This document shows positions 8,314 through 17,632 of a DNA stretch of 64,000 nt, piece by piece. How positions within the stretch are numbered: the first letter of the stretch is position 1; each line of letters begins with the position of its first letter. The notes below the pieces were generated by a model, which did not search any database, was not told where the DNA came from, and saw only the letters and a list, made by a program, of their open reading frames with translations. The position numbers were made by a program, and so were the translations under genes. The stretch comes from Planococcus liqunii (lineage in GTDB: Bacteria > Bacillota > Bacilli > Bacillales_A > Planococcaceae): contig NZ_CP129238.1 of assembly GCF_030413595.1 (NCBI RefSeq), positions 372,001 to 436,000 of the forward strand, given 5' to 3'.

Positions 8314-9099
8314 ATGAAAAAGTTTAGTCTGTTTTTGATTCTTTTATCATTCATGCTGATTCTGGCAGCTTGTGGATCGAGTGATTCTGCTGACGATACG
8401 AGCGGTTCTGGCGGAGAAAGCGAAAACAAAACTTATAAAGTAGGAATTGATACGACATATCCACCGTTCGAATTTGAAGAAGGCGGAGAATACACGGGAA
8501 TTGATATTGATATTATCAATGCCGTCGCTGAAAGCCAAGGCTTTAAAATCGAATTTAATCCAATGGACTTCGGAGGCATCATTCCGGCATTGCAGGCAGG
8601 CCAGTTGGATGTGGCGATTGCAGGAATGAGTATTACGGATGAGCGCAAAAAAGTAGTGGATTTCTCGGATCCTTACTTTGATGCAGGTTTGTCACTGGTT
8701 GTAGCCAAAGACAACAGCGATATTACGACATTGGAAGATTTGAAAGGCAAAACGGTTGCCGTGAAGAGCGGAACGACCGGTTCGAAATTCGCTATGGATA
8801 ACGAGTCAAAATATGGCTACACTGTAGCACAATTTGAAGACAGCCCATCAATGTTCCAGGAAGTATCAAACGGCAATGCCGATGTATTGCTGGAAGATTA
8901 TCCGGTCATTGCTTATGCGATTGCACAAAGTGGATTGGATTTGAAAACAGTCGGAGACCGTCTGACGGGAGACCAATACGGAATTGCTGTGCTGAAAGGC
9001 GAAAATGCGGATCTGCTTGAAAAAATCAATACAGGTCTGAAAGAATTGCGTGACAGCGGAGAATACGATGAAATCCTTAACAAATATATCTCTGAATAA
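8314..9099 (+). CDS. Amino-acid ABC transporter substrate-binding lipoprotein, copy 1
   Basis: A 261-residue lipoprotein. A short signal peptide ends in the lipobox LAAC (about residues 16-19), followed by an acidic Ser/Gly linker. The mature part is a type-2 periplasmic binding fold of the polar amino-acid (SBP_bac_3) class: VGIDTTYPPFEF, AIAGMSITDER, DFSDPYFDAGL, KSGTTGSKFA. The permease and ATPase genes follow, so this is the receptor of that importer. A terminator hairpin after it would lower expression of the downstream genes, giving the usual receptor excess. Glutamine, arginine or cystine are possible ligands; I cannot choose. Confidence 0.92.
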   Translation: MKKFSLFLILLSFMLILAACGSSDSADDTSGSGGESENKTYKVGIDTTYPPFEFEEGGEYTGIDIDIINAVAESQGFKIEFNPMDFGGIIPALQAGQLDVAIAGMSITDERKKVVDFSDPYFDAGLSLVVAKDNSDITTLEDLKGKTVAVKSGTTGSKFAMDNESKYGYTVAQFEDSPSMFQEVSNGNADVLLEDYPVIAYAIAQSGLDLKTVGDRLTGDQYGIAVLKGENADLLEKINTGLKELRDSGEYDEILNKYISE

Positions 9100-9108
9100 C
9101 AGCAAGTC

Positions 9109-9140
9109 ATGTAGCGCGCAGAAGCGCGCTGCATTTTTTT
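9109..9140 (+). terminator. Intrinsic terminator (probably partial readthrough)
   Basis: AGCGCGC-AGAA-GCGCGCT followed by T7. It separates the binding-protein gene from its permease gene, as is common where the receptor must be in excess. Confidence 0.85.
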
Positions 9141-9270
9141 ATCTTCCTTTATTGGCCGCAAGAGGAATGTAAAAGATACAGTGGCTCTAAAAGGATGGAT
9201 CGGCTGATTATCTGAAGAGGCAAAGGCTTTTTTGGTAGGTGGTTTGTCTGTACGCAAAGGAGATGTGGAA

Positions 9271-9915
9271 ATGGATACAGTAATTAATGCTTTGCCCTTT
9301 TTAATGGATGGACTGAAAGTAACGCTTTATATTTTCTTCATTGCCATTATTCTTGGTTTTATCATTGGATTGATTGTCGCGCTCTTCCGTCTGGCGCCAT
9401 TCAAAATATTGAATTGGATTGCGAAAATTTTTGTGGACGCGATTCGCGGGACGCCTTTTATCGTCCAATTGTTCTTTATTTACTTTGGATTAAATTCTCT
9501 CGGCTTTTTCTCAATGGATAACACGACAGCGGGGATTGTCACAGTTGCAATCAACGCAGGCGCTTACTTCTCGGAAATTATCCGGGCAGGCATCCAGTCG
9601 ATTGACAAAGGGCAGACAGAAGCCGCGCGTTCGCTTGGCTTGAATGCTACGCAGAACATGCGTTATATCATCTTGCCGCAGGCTTTCCGCCGGATGCTGC
9701 CAACCATCACCAATCAAGCTATCATCTCATTGAAAGATACCTCCTTGCTGTCGGTTATCGGTATTGCCGACTTGACGCAAGAAGGACGTATTCAGGCTAG
9801 CCAAACATTTGAAGCATTTACGATTTACTTGACGCTTGGCGTAATTTACTTCATTATCATTTACTTGCTTTCCATGTTAGCGAGCTTCGTAGAAAGGAAG
9901 TTTGTATTGCGATGA
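9271..9915 (+). CDS. Amino-acid ABC transporter permease
   Basis: A protein of 214 residues with five predicted helices. It has the HisM/GlnP-type loop for ATPase contact, [20 protein letters not shown] (EAA motif) and [13 protein letters not shown] before it. It forms the membrane channel with the ATPase at 9912. ATG 9271 is chosen because AAAGGAG lies 9 bases upstream. Overlaps the ATPase gene by ATGA. A single permease gene implies a homodimer. Confidence 0.93.
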   Translation: MDTVINALPFLMDGLKVTLYIFFIAIILGFIIGLIVALFRLAPFKILNWIAKIFVDAIRGTPFIVQLFFIYFGLNSLGFFSMDNTTAGIVTVAINAGAYFSEIIRAGIQSIDKGQTEAARSLGLNATQNMRYIILPQAFRRMLPTITNQAIISLKDTSLLSVIGIADLTQEGRIQASQTFEAFTIYLTLGVIYFIIIYLLSMLASFVERKFVLR

Positions 9916-10640
9916 CTATGATCCGAGTAGAAAACTTAAAAAAATCATTCGGCCCGATCGAAGTATTGAAGGACATAAGCACGGTAATCGAAGAAAAAGA
10001 AGTGGTGTGTGTTATTGGGCCATCAGGCTCCGGGAAAAGCACCTTCCTTCGCTGCATGAACCGTCTGGAAGACATCACGGGCGGCCATGTCTACATTGAA
10101 GGAACGGATATCACGGACCCAAAAGTGGATATCAACAAAGTTCGCCAAGATGTTGGAATGGTGTTCCAGCAGTTTAATTTGTTCCCGCATAAAAGCGTTT
10201 TGGAAAATATTACACTGGCGCCGATGAAGTTAAAGAAAAACGACAAAAAGGCCATCACTGAAAAAGCCTATGCTTTGCTGGACAAAGTCGGCTTGCGTGA
10301 AAAAGCCAACGCTTACCCCGGCGAATTGTCAGGCGGGCAAAAGCAGCGCGTAGCTATTGCACGGGCTCTCGCTATGGACCCGAAAATCATGTTGTTTGAC
10401 GAACCGACATCTGCGCTTGACCCTGAAATGGTCGGGGACGTACTGGACGTTATGAAGCAATTGGCAATCGAAGGGATGACAATGGTCATCGTGACGCATG
10501 AAATGGGCTTTGCCCGTGAAGTGGGAGACCGCGTCATGTTTATCGACGGCGGCTTTATTGTTGAAGAAAATATCCCGGCCGAGCTGTTTGGAAATCCACA
10601 GCATGACCGGACGAAAGCTTTCTTGAGCAAAGTGCTTTAA
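9912..10640 (+). CDS. Amino-acid ABC transporter ATP-binding protein (GlnQ type)
   Basis: A 242-residue ABC ATPase. Walker [11 protein letters not shown]-loop in [11 protein letters not shown], signature LSGGQKQR, Walker [15 protein letters not shown] and switch His in [10 protein letters not shown] are all intact. The closing region [13 protein letters not shown] is typical for the PAAT class. The ATG overlaps the permease stop. It powers the importer whose receptors are the two lipoproteins at 8314 and 10824. Confidence 0.96.
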   Translation: MTMIRVENLKKSFGPIEVLKDISTVIEEKEVVCVIGPSGSGKSTFLRCMNRLEDITGGHVYIEGTDITDPKVDINKVRQDVGMVFQQFNLFPHKSVLENITLAPMKLKKNDKKAITEKAYALLDKVGLREKANAYPGELSGGQKQRVAIARALAMDPKIMLFDEPTSALDPEMVGDVLDVMKQLAIEGMTMVIVTHEMGFAREVGDRVMFIDGGFIVEENIPAELFGNPQHDRTKAFLSKVL

Positions 10641-10672
10641 ACAGGATAAAATCCACAAGCAAACGTATCGTT

Positions 10673-10699
10673 AAAAACACGTCTTCTGGACGTGTTTTT
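10673..10699 (+). terminator. Intrinsic terminator
   Basis: AAAAACACGTC, short loop, GACGTGTTTTTTT, 33 bases after the ATPase stop. Confidence 0.92.
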
Positions 10700-10758
10700 T
10701 TGTATGGATGTTCCTCATTTCGAGGATAAAAAATTAATAACTTGGTCAAATTTATATT

Positions 10759-10773
10759 AATTTTCAGAAAAAT
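10759..10773 (+). promoter_or_regulatory. CodY box
   Basis: AATTTTCAGAAAAAT matches the CodY consensus AATTTTCWGAAAATT at 14 of 15 positions. It lies 51 bases before the GTG of the second binding protein, in the promoter region, so repression under branched-chain amino-acid and GTP excess is likely. CodY itself is not in this window. Confidence 0.7.
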
Positions 10774-10823
10774 GTGTTAAATTTTAATAAGGAGATATTT
10801 AATTACGATAAGAGGTGGGAAAG

Positions 10824-11633
10824 GTGAAAAAGTACAGTTTCTTACTGCTTCTTTTAACACTGGTTCTTATCGTAGCAGCGTGCGTGCAGCAAGGCAGTGA
10901 ATCTGGAGAAGGAGAGGGTGGCAACGAAGGAGAAACAAATAGCGGAAATGGAGCAGATGATGGAGTTTACACAGTAGGGATTGACACCACTTATCCGCCT
11001 TTTGAGTTTCAGGTTGGCGGGGAATACCAGGGAATTGACGTAGAACTGATCAAAGCAATTGCCGAAAATCAAGGGTTTGAAATTCAATTTCGTCCAATGG
11101 ACTTTGTTGGAATCATTCCGGCACTGGAAGAGGGAGAATTGGACCTGGCAATTGCTGGGATGAGCATTACGGAAGAGCGGCAAAAAGTGTTGGATTTCTC
11201 AGATCCGTATTTTGATGCAGGATTAGCCCTGGTAACAAAAAAAGACAATACAGAAATTGCTTCTTTGGATGACTTGGACGGAAAAGTCATCGCGGTTAAG
11301 AGCGGTACAACCGGTTCAAAATTTATCGGTGAAAATCAGGAGAAATACGGCTATCGGGTCGCTTATTTTGATGATAGCCCTTCTATGTTCCTGGATGTTG
11401 CAAGCGGATACTCCCAAGCTATGGTGGAGGATTATCCGGTCATCGCTTATGCTATCACTTCACGGAACCTTGATCTTAAAGCGGTTGAAGAGCGGTTATC
11501 AGGCGAACAATACGGCATTGCTGTTCCAAAAGGCGAGCATGGTGAATTGCTGGAGCAAATTAACCAAGGGCTTCAGGAATTGAAGGATGATGGAACCTAT
11601 AAGGGAATTGTCGAGAAGTACATTAAGAATTGA
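10824..11633 (+). CDS. Amino-acid ABC transporter substrate-binding lipoprotein, copy 2
   Basis: A protein of 269 residues: signal peptide, lipobox VAAC, a long Glu/Gly/Ser linker, then an SBP_bac_3 domain that tracks copy 1 over its whole length (VGIDTTYPPFEF, RPMDF, AIAGMSITEER, DFSDPYFDAGL, VKSGTTGSKF, EDYPVIAYAI). It has no permease of its own and probably uses the one at 9271. GTG 10824 is preferred over GTG 10815 because AAGAGGTGG is the likely ribosome site. A strong CodY box stands upstream. Altered pocket residues (for example F to V before GGII/GIIP) hint at different affinity or ligand. Confidence 0.9.
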   Translation: MKKYSFLLLLLTLVLIVAACVQQGSESGEGEGGNEGETNSGNGADDGVYTVGIDTTYPPFEFQVGGEYQGIDVELIKAIAENQGFEIQFRPMDFVGIIPALEEGELDLAIAGMSITEERQKVLDFSDPYFDAGLALVTKKDNTEIASLDDLDGKVIAVKSGTTGSKFIGENQEKYGYRVAYFDDSPSMFLDVASGYSQAMVEDYPVIAYAITSRNLDLKAVEERLSGEQYGIAVPKGEHGELLEQINQGLQELKDDGTYKGIVEKYIKN

Positions 11634-11637
11634 AATA

Positions 11638-11675
11638 GAAAACCGGTCTGGTTGTCAAAGCCAGACCGGTTTTCT
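11638..11675 (+). terminator. Intrinsic terminator
   Basis: AAAACCGGTCTGG / CCAGACCGGTTTT with a 9-base loop, directly after the second binding-protein gene. Confidence 0.9.
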
Positions 11676-11716
11676 GTTGGAGCCGTTAAGGAGAGAATCG
11701 TATTTTCAAAAGCAGC

Positions 11717-11753
11717 AAAAAACCGGTTCAGGCAGAAGCCCGAACCGGTTTTT
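11717..11753 (-). terminator. Intrinsic terminator of the cyclophilin gene
   Basis: AAAAACCGGTTC / GAACCGGTTTTT around a short loop; on the minus strand the T-run follows the hairpin, 7 bases beyond the cyclophilin stop. It shares the ACCGGT core with the neighbouring terminator. Confidence 0.85.
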
Positions 11754-11759
11754 GAACTC

Positions 11760-12200
11760 TTATTCTTCGTCGAAAACATGTACTTTTGTCATTTTGTCGC
11801 CGTTTTTCATTGCTTTGGCTGTTTCAAGGCCAGAAGTTACTTGGCCGAAAACCGTGTGAACGCCGTCAAGATGCGGTTGTGGCGCGTGAACGATAAAGAA
11901 CTGGCTAGATCCAGTGTCTTTTCCGGCATGTGCCATTGAAAGACTGCCAGCTTGGTGTTTATGCGGGTTGCCGTCAGTTTCGCATTTGATTGTTTTGCCG
12001 CTGCCGCCAGCACCAGTGCCAGTCGGGTCGCCGCCTTGAGATACGAAACCTGGAATTACGCGATGGAATGTTACATCGTTGTAGAAACCGGAGTTTGCAA
12101 GGTCCTCAAAGTTTTTTACAGTGTTTGGTGCTTCATTCGGGAAAAGTTCGAATTCGATGATTTCACCGTTTTCCATGTGAATGTGTCCTTTTTTCGCCAT
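11760..12200 (-). CDS. ppiB: Cyclophilin-type peptidyl-prolyl cis-trans isomerase
   Basis: A 146-residue cytosolic cyclophilin. Active-site motifs are [19 protein letters not shown] (catalytic Arg and the FxxxxxGGD loop), [19 protein letters not shown] and [11 protein letters not shown]. No signal peptide. ATG at 12200 is chosen because AAAAGGAG lies 8 bases upstream; the frame continues 11 codons further without a site. It assists proline isomerisation during folding. Monocistronic. Confidence 0.95.
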   Translation of the reverse strand: MAKKGHIHMENGEIIEFELFPNEAPNTVKNFEDLANSGFYNDVTFHRVIPGFVSQGGDPTGTGAGGSGKTIKCETDGNPHKHQAGSLSMAHAGKDTGSSQFFIVHAPQPHLDGVHTVFGQVTSGLETAKAMKNGDKMTKVHVFDEE

Positions 12201-12276
12201 TAATAACATCTCCTTTTCAAGTTGTACACTCATCAGTATATCGATTTTTTATGTAGCTGTATAATCATTTGGCATA

Positions 12277-13068
12277 TTACAGCGCTTTTAACAATCCGCC
12301 GTCAATAACAAGCGATTGTCCGGTCATATAGGAATTGGCGGAAGAAGCGAGAAATACGACAATTTTTGCAAATTCTTCAGGTTTGCCGTAACGGCCAATT
12401 GGGATTTGAGCCTTCCTGCGCGCAACAATTTCTTCAATCGACACGTTTTGATTGTCTGCGGTGATTTGATCCAGCTCTTCAATGCGGTCAGTTGAAATGC
12501 GGCCAGGGCCGATTGTATTTACGAGAATATTGTCTTTCGCCACTTCACGCGCCAAAGTTTTTGAAAAGCCAACCATGCCGGCACGGAATGCATTGGACAG
12601 GATCAAGCCATCGATCACTTCTTTCGTAGAAGAGGAAGAGATATTAATGATGCGCCCGAATTGCTGCTTCTTCATATATGGAAGAACGGCGCGGGAGGTC
12701 CGCACGTAGCTCAGCAAGTTCCGTTCAAAAGCGCTATACCAGTCGCTGTCGCCAACCTCGTCAAATCCCCCTGCTTTCGGGCCGCCGGTGTTGTTGATCA
12801 GGATGTCCACCCGTCCAAACTTCTCTTCCGCAAATTGGAACAAAGAGGCAATGTCCTCTTCATTTTGCATATCGCACACCCGATGATGGATGTTGCCGTT
12901 TCCGGAATACTGCTGAATTTCTTCCTTTGCAGCTTGAAGCGCCTCTTCGCTGCGGCTTGAAATGATGACAATTGCCCCTTCTTTTGCAAACTCTTTTGCG
13001 GTCGCTTTGCCTAAGCCTTTACTAGAAGCCATGACAACCACAACTTTGTCTTTTATGCCTAAGTCCAT
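12277..13068 (-). CDS. SDR family oxidoreductase
   Basis: A protein of 263 residues, classical short-chain dehydrogenase. The cofactor site is ASSKGLGKATAKEFA, an SSKG variant of TGxxxGxG that is common in FabG-like SDRs of this type, and NNTGG replaces the usual NNAG. At the catalytic tetrad position INISSSSTKEVIDGLILSNAF shows Ser, but the usual YxxxK is replaced by LILSN with no Tyr in register, so catalysis may differ or be lost. The C terminus SYMTGQSLVIDGGL is standard. ATG at 13068 follows AGAGAGG. Substrate unknown. Confidence 0.85.
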   Translation of the reverse strand: MDLGIKDKVVVVMASSKGLGKATAKEFAKEGAIVIISSRSEEALQAAKEEIQQYSGNGNIHHRVCDMQNEEDIASLFQFAEEKFGRVDILINNTGGPKAGGFDEVGDSDWYSAFERNLLSYVRTSRAVLPYMKKQQFGRIINISSSSTKEVIDGLILSNAFRAGMVGFSKTLAREVAKDNILVNTIGPGRISTDRIEELDQITADNQNVSIEEIVARRKAQIPIGRYGKPEEFAKIVVFLASSANSYMTGQSLVIDGGLLKAL

Positions 13069-13246
13069 TTTATCCATCCTCTCTTTAATCATTCACTACT
13101 AGTGTACTGAAAGAACTCGGAAATTGCAGTGAAAAGGCAGAAAAGTCTAACTTTAAATTTATGCAAGTTCAACCATAAGTCTGATTGCGTGAATTAGGGG
13201 GAAATATGATAGGATATAGGTATTGATTAGATTAGGAGTGTTATAT

Positions 13247-14233
13247 ATGGAAGAGCGTGAAATTTTTGATATAACCATTATCGGCGGCGGTCCGACTGGT
13301 CTGTTTGCTTCTTTTTACGGCGGAATGCGCAAAATGAAAGTGAAAATTATCGACAGCTTGCCGCAGCTTGGCGGGCAATTGACGGAGCTGTATCCGGATA
13401 AGTTTATTTACGATGTGGGCGGCTTTCAAAAAGTCCTGGCCAAAGATTTAGTGGACAATCTGGTAGTCCAGGCCAATTACGGCGATCCGGCTATCTGCCT
13501 GGAAGAGTCTGTAAAAGACATCGAACGCGATGGCGACCATTTTGAAATCCGGACGGATAAAGGGATTCATTACACGAAATCCGTCTTGCTGACAGCGGGA
13601 GTCGGAGCTTTTCAGCCGCGTAAAATCGGTGTGGAAGGGGCAGAACCTTTTGAAGGCAAAACCTTGCATTACGGCGTGAAAGACTTAACTTTGTTCCACG
13701 ATAAGAAAGTGGTAGTGCTAGGCGGGGGAGATTCAGCGGTTGACTGGGCAATGATGCTTGAAAATGTCGCTTCCCATGTGACTTTGAGCCATCGCCGTGA
13801 AAAAATGACGGCGCACGAAGCAAATATCGATACGCTTCTGCAGTCTAAAGTAGAAGTGAAAAAGCCTTACGGCGTGAAAGAATTAGTTGGTGAAAATGGT
13901 GAGCTTCAAGAACTGGTGCTGATCGACAAAGAAGGCAACGAAGAGCGTCTTGAAGTTGACCATGTCATTGTCAACTACGGAAACATCACGTCCCTCGGCC
14001 CAATTAAGGAATGGGGCTTGGAGATGGAGAAAAATTCAGTAGTGGTCAACTCGAAAATGGAAACAAATATTCCGGGGATTTATGCAGCGGGCGATATTGC
14101 CACATACGAAGGAAAAGTAAAACTGATTGCCGTCGGCTTCGGCGAAGCACCGACAGCGATCAACAACGCAAAAGCGTACCTTGATCCGAAATCGAAAATC
14201 CAGCCGCTGCACAGCACAAGCGTATTTAAATAA
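13247..14233 (+). CDS. Ferredoxin/flavodoxin--NADP(+) reductase (thioredoxin reductase-like, YumC type)
   Basis: A protein of 328 residues. FAD site [14 protein letters not shown] at the N terminus, NADPH site [14 protein letters not shown] in the middle, and [32 protein letters not shown] at the C terminus. It lacks the CxxC of thioredoxin reductase, which identifies the YumC class that supplies electrons to ferredoxin, flavodoxin or bacillithiol-disulfide systems. ATG 13247 lies 6 bases after TAGGAGT. A terminator follows at once. Confidence 0.93.
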   Translation: MEEREIFDITIIGGGPTGLFASFYGGMRKMKVKIIDSLPQLGGQLTELYPDKFIYDVGGFQKVLAKDLVDNLVVQANYGDPAICLEESVKDIERDGDHFEIRTDKGIHYTKSVLLTAGVGAFQPRKIGVEGAEPFEGKTLHYGVKDLTLFHDKKVVVLGGGDSAVDWAMMLENVASHVTLSHRREKMTAHEANIDTLLQSKVEVKKPYGVKELVGENGELQELVLIDKEGNEERLEVDHVIVNYGNITSLGPIKEWGLEMEKNSVVVNSKMETNIPGIYAAGDIATYEGKVKLIAVGFGEAPTAINNAKAYLDPKSKIQPLHSTSVFK

Positions 14234-14241
14234 GGACAAAC

Positions 14242-14271
14242 AAAAGGACCGGCCAGCAGCCGGTCCTTTTT
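14242..14271 (+). terminator. Intrinsic terminator
   Basis: AAAAGGACCGGC / GCCGGTCCTTTTTT around CAGCA. It ends the reductase gene; the converging transporter gene stops at its edge. Confidence 0.9.
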
Positions 14272-15770
14272 TATGTTCTTTTTTGGTTCCTGACAAGCGG
14301 GTCTTTCTGGATAGCTTTGAAAAACGATACGCCCATCAGCAAAATAACAATTGAGAACGGCAGTGCTGCGATAATCAAGGCGTTTTGAAGGCCTTGTGTG
14401 CCGCCGGTGTATAGAACAATGGCTGCGACTGCTGCCTGGATGAAGCCCCAAGTGATTTTCACCAGGTTTGGCGGATTCAATAAGCCGCCCGTGGTCTGCA
14501 TGCCCAATACAAATGTCGCCGAGTCAGCGGAAGTGATAAAGAAGATGGCAATGACGAACAAGGTGATAAAAGCCATCAAAGTACCCATTGGATAATGCTG
14601 CAGCATACCGAATGTGGCCGTTTCAATGCTGTATGCGGAAATTTCGGCGATGCCGTTTTGTTCCAGGTTCAAAGCTGAAACCCCAAATACAGCGAAAAAG
14701 ATAAAACAAACTAAGGAAGGTGCGAACAAGACGCCGATCATAAATTCCTTAACTGTCCGCCCGCGTGAAATCCGGGCGATGAAGATCCCGACAAATGGTG
14801 CCCATGAAATCCACCATGCCCAGTAGAAAATCGTCCAGGCATTTACCCAGGATCTTTGTTCCGTATTTTGAGGCGCCAGATTGAAACTCATATTGAAGAA
14901 ATTGGAGAAGTAGCCTCCAAGTGCGTCGGTAAATGAGTTCAGTATGTAAAGCGTTGGCCCGGCAAAAAGCATCATGAGAAGCAGGATCACTGCCAGCACC
15001 ATATTGATATTGCTTAAGTATTTAATCCCCCTGCCGATGCCAGACCAAGCTGAACCGACAAACAAAATAGTGGAAATGGCCAGGATGAGCAGCTGGAACG
15101 TGAATGTATTGGGTGTGCCGAAAAGAAATGATAAGCCTTCGTTCAACTGGGCTGTCCCAAACCCTAGCGTGGAAGCAACGCCGACAACGGTGGCAAAAAC
15201 CGCGAGGATGTCAATCAATCTCCCGGGAATTCCGGACATCGCTTTTTGTCCGAATAACGGAACGAGCGTGGCGCTGATCAAGCCAGGTGCGCCATTATGG
15301 AATTTGAAGTAAGCCAGGACAAGTGCCACAATGCCATAGACGGCCCATGCGTGAAGGCCCCAGTGGAAAAAGGAAAACTGCAAAGCTTAGGAAACGGCTT
15401 CCGGTGAACCGAGTTCAGAACGAGGCGCACTTGTAAATGCGTGGGAAATCGGTTCTGCTGTGGTCCAGAAAACCAATCCCATTCCCATGCCTGCGCTAAA
15501 CAGCATGGCAAACCAGGAAGGCAAAGAGAATTCGGGTTCTTCGTCCGGTTTTCCTAATTTGATGTTGGCATACTTGGAAAAAATCATATAAAGGCAGAAA
15601 GCTAAGATAATAGAAACTGTTAATAAGTAGTACCAGCCGAAAGTATCCGATATAGCAGCGGTCAAGTTTCCGGTGGATTCATTGAATCCGGCAGGAGAGA
15701 ATAGTCCCCAGGCCACCATACCGATACAAAGAAATAACGAAATCCAAAAAACCATGGTAACTTTTTTCAT
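14271..15770 (-). pseudogene. BCCT family betaine/choline transporter, interrupted by an in-frame TAA
   Basis: Reading on the minus strand, an ATG at 15770 (after GAGGGAAG) opens a frame that continues to 14271 (about 500 codons, normal for BCCT) except for one TAA at 15389-15387. The parts before (GMGLVFWTTAEPISHAFTSA) and after (LQFSFFHWGLHAWAVYG, AWTIFYWAWWISWAPFVGIF) are in the same frame and both match the family, including its Trp-rich substrate box. A CAA-to-TAA change at this spot would explain it. The carrier normally takes up glycine betaine, choline or similar for osmoprotection. Either a recent nonsense mutation or a sequence error; no other decay is visible. Confidence 0.88.
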
Positions 15771-15990
15771 TTCTTCCCTCTTTTCTATAAATCTACTTAA
15801 CAAAAAATTGTTCCCTCTTTTTGCCTGATTAAACCTATTCAATTCGAAAAGGATTCAGTTTAATTACAAGATGTAATATGTTTCGGTTTTACGTAATGCA
15901 ATTGTTATTTTCTATCTGTCGTTTTGACATCGGATTGAAATGTGCAGGTGGTATGATGCTCATTGTTAGTGAAAAGGAGGAATTTCATTC

Positions 15991-16797
15991 ATGAAAAAGC
16001 ATATCGTTACACTAACTGCAATCGCAGCACTTAGTGTAGGAGTAGCAAGCCAAGCTAGCGCCGAATCATATACAGTACAACCAGGTGATACACTATGGAG
16101 CATTTCGCAGGCAAACAGCGTTTCTGTTGAACAAGTAAAAGGACAGAACGACCTATCATCGAACTTAATTTTCCCGCAACAACAACTTGAAATCGGCTCA
16201 GAACAAGCTGCAGCAGTTTCAGAGGACAAGGCTACATATACAGTAGCAAGCGGAGACACATTATTTAAAATCGCACAAGCACATAACTTATCATTAGACA
16301 CGTTGATGAGCTGGAATGGCATCACGGGCCACTGGATTTTCCCTGGAGACAAATTAGTCGTTAAAGGCGGATCACCAATTTCAGTTCCTAAAGCACCAAA
16401 AGAAGAAGCACCGGCACAAGCACCAGCTAAAGCACCGGCACAAGCTTCAGCAAAAGCTCCTGCACAAGCAGCAGCACCAGCTAAAGCAGCAGCATCTGCT
16501 CAATCAGGCAAAGAAATGACTGTATCAGCTACAGCTTACACAGCATTTTGTGCAGGATGTTCAGGCGTAACAGCAACAGGACAAGACTTGCGTTCTAACC
16601 CGAACCAGAAAGTCATTGCAGTAGACCCGACAGTTATTCCATTAGGCTCAAAAGTATGGGTTGAAGGCTATGGCACTGCAATCGCTGGCGATACAGGCGG
16701 CGCAATCAAAGGAAACAAAATTGACGTATTCATCCCGTCACAGGGCGCAGCTCTTGACTGGGGACGCAAAACAATCAACATCAAAATTTTAGACTAA
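15991..16797 (+). CDS. LysM- and 3D-domain cell-wall protein (YocH-like)
   Basis: A 268-residue secreted protein. Signal peptide to about residue 24 (QASA/E). Two LysM repeats at about 26-70 and 83-127 (YTVQPGDTLWSIS, YTVASGDTLFKIA) bind peptidoglycan. A low-complexity Ala/Pro/Lys linker (about 130-170) leads to a 3D domain at 175-268 with the Asp triad in AVDPTVIPLGS, IAGDTGGAIKG and NKIDVF, the lytic-transglycosylase-like fold of YocH and resuscitation-type proteins. Codons lean strongly to A-ending (GCA, ACA, GTA, CAA), unlike its neighbours, which suggests high expression. RBS AAAGGAGG. Confidence 0.93.
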   Translation: MKKHIVTLTAIAALSVGVASQASAESYTVQPGDTLWSISQANSVSVEQVKGQNDLSSNLIFPQQQLEIGSEQAAAVSEDKATYTVASGDTLFKIAQAHNLSLDTLMSWNGITGHWIFPGDKLVVKGGSPISVPKAPKEEAPAQAPAKAPAQASAKAPAQAAAPAKAAASAQSGKEMTVSATAYTAFCAGCSGVTATGQDLRSNPNQKVIAVDPTVIPLGSKVWVEGYGTAIAGDTGGAIKGNKIDVFIPSQGAALDWGRKTINIKILD

Positions 16798-16811
16798 TAA
16801 AAACATGCTAC

Positions 16812-16845
16812 AAAGCCGAGGTGTCCATTCCCTTGGCCTTTTTTT
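16812..16845 (+). terminator. Intrinsic terminator
   Basis: AAAGCCGAGG / CCTTGGCCTTTTTTT, just after the LysM-3D stop. Confidence 0.8.
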
Positions 16846-16856
16846 ATGGAAAAAAT

Positions 16857-16890
16857 AAAGAGGCAATCCATTTAGGATTGCCTCTTTTTT
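16857..16890. terminator. Bidirectional intrinsic terminator
   Basis: AAAGAGGCAATCC / GGATTGCCTCTTTTTT with a 5-base loop between converging genes. Confidence 0.88.
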
Positions 16891-16891
16891 G

Positions 16892-17512
16892 TTATTTAAG
16901 GGTTTTTACGGTAATTAAAGGATGAATGGAATTGTCTTTCAGCCCGAAACGGATAATGTTTTCTTTTCCTTTTTTGTAATTCGGATCCGTAATTTCAGGA
17001 TACAGATTCGTCAATACCGTAGCGGAAGATCCGTGGACTTTCACTTCGTCATTTTCGAAAGGAATGGTTTTGTTATGGACGGCCTGTTCCAAGCCGATTT
17101 CATCTTTCAGCTTTTTCTGGAATTTATTGAGGTAGGCCTGATTAAAGCATTCCACCAGAAAAATCATCAAAAAGATAAAAAGGAGTGCAAAGACCAAGGC
17201 AATCCAATCGCTTTGGAAAAAATAAAGTGCGACTGCAGGAGCCAAGATAAGCAGAAACAAAAACATGAGGTTTGCTATTCTGTAAAAATATACCTGTTGT
17301 TCCGCTTTCTCGATTTCCAGTGAATACTTCTGTTTGGCGCCCTGCAGGTCCAAAATTTGATAGCGTTCCAAATCTTCCTCAAGCTGTGGGTCAAAGACGC
17401 GGGTCAGTGCGACATCGCGTGTATCGGTATCCACGTTGTAGCGAAGGTCCAAAGCAGAGTCTTTCCAGTTTAAATATTTCGGTACATCTTTTAAAGATAC
17501 TTTTAAGTCCAT
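16892..17512 (-). CDS. Membrane protein with two helices, unknown function
   Basis: A protein of 206 residues; I recognise no family. About 75 hydrophilic residues come first, then two hydrophobic helices close together (IANLMFLFLLILAPAVALYF and WIALVFALLFIFLMIFLV), then a hydrophilic C-terminal domain of about 80 residues. Both termini are probably cytoplasmic. ATG at 17512 is chosen because GAGAGG lies upstream and the frame before it holds no ribosome site. Monocistronic; diverges from the Tat/GMC operon. Confidence 0.65.
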   Translation of the reverse strand: MDLKVSLKDVPKYLNWKDSALDLRYNVDTDTRDVALTRVFDPQLEEDLERYQILDLQGAKQKYSLEIEKAEQQVYFYRIANLMFLFLLILAPAVALYFFQSDWIALVFALLFIFLMIFLVECFNQAYLNKFQKKLKDEIGLEQAVHNKTIPFENDEVKVHGSSATVLTNLYPEITDPNYKKGKENIIRFGLKDNSIHPLITVKTLK

Positions 17513-17554
17513 CGCTCCCATCCTCTCATAGAATAATATTATTTTAGTTATCGC

Positions 17555-17580
17555 GTGTAAAATTCGATATGCTAGGGTAT
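17555..17580 (+). promoter_or_regulatory. Candidate sigma-B promoter of the Tat/GMC operon
   Basis: GTGTAA at 17555-17560, 14 bases, GGGTAT at 17575-17580: one mismatch to the sigma-B consensus. A sigma-A -10 (TATAAT, 17578-17583) overlaps it, so either polymerase form could act. It lies 53 bases before the first gene. Confidence 0.5.
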
Positions 17581-17632
17581 AATATTCAAATATTCTCACT
17601 ATTCTTTTTAATCATATAAGGAGGCAGGCGGA

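Noticed and set aside
14271..15842. Two separate genes for the BCCT halves
   Set aside because: The second half has no ribosome site or ATG, begins in mid-domain, and lies in the same frame one codon after the stop.
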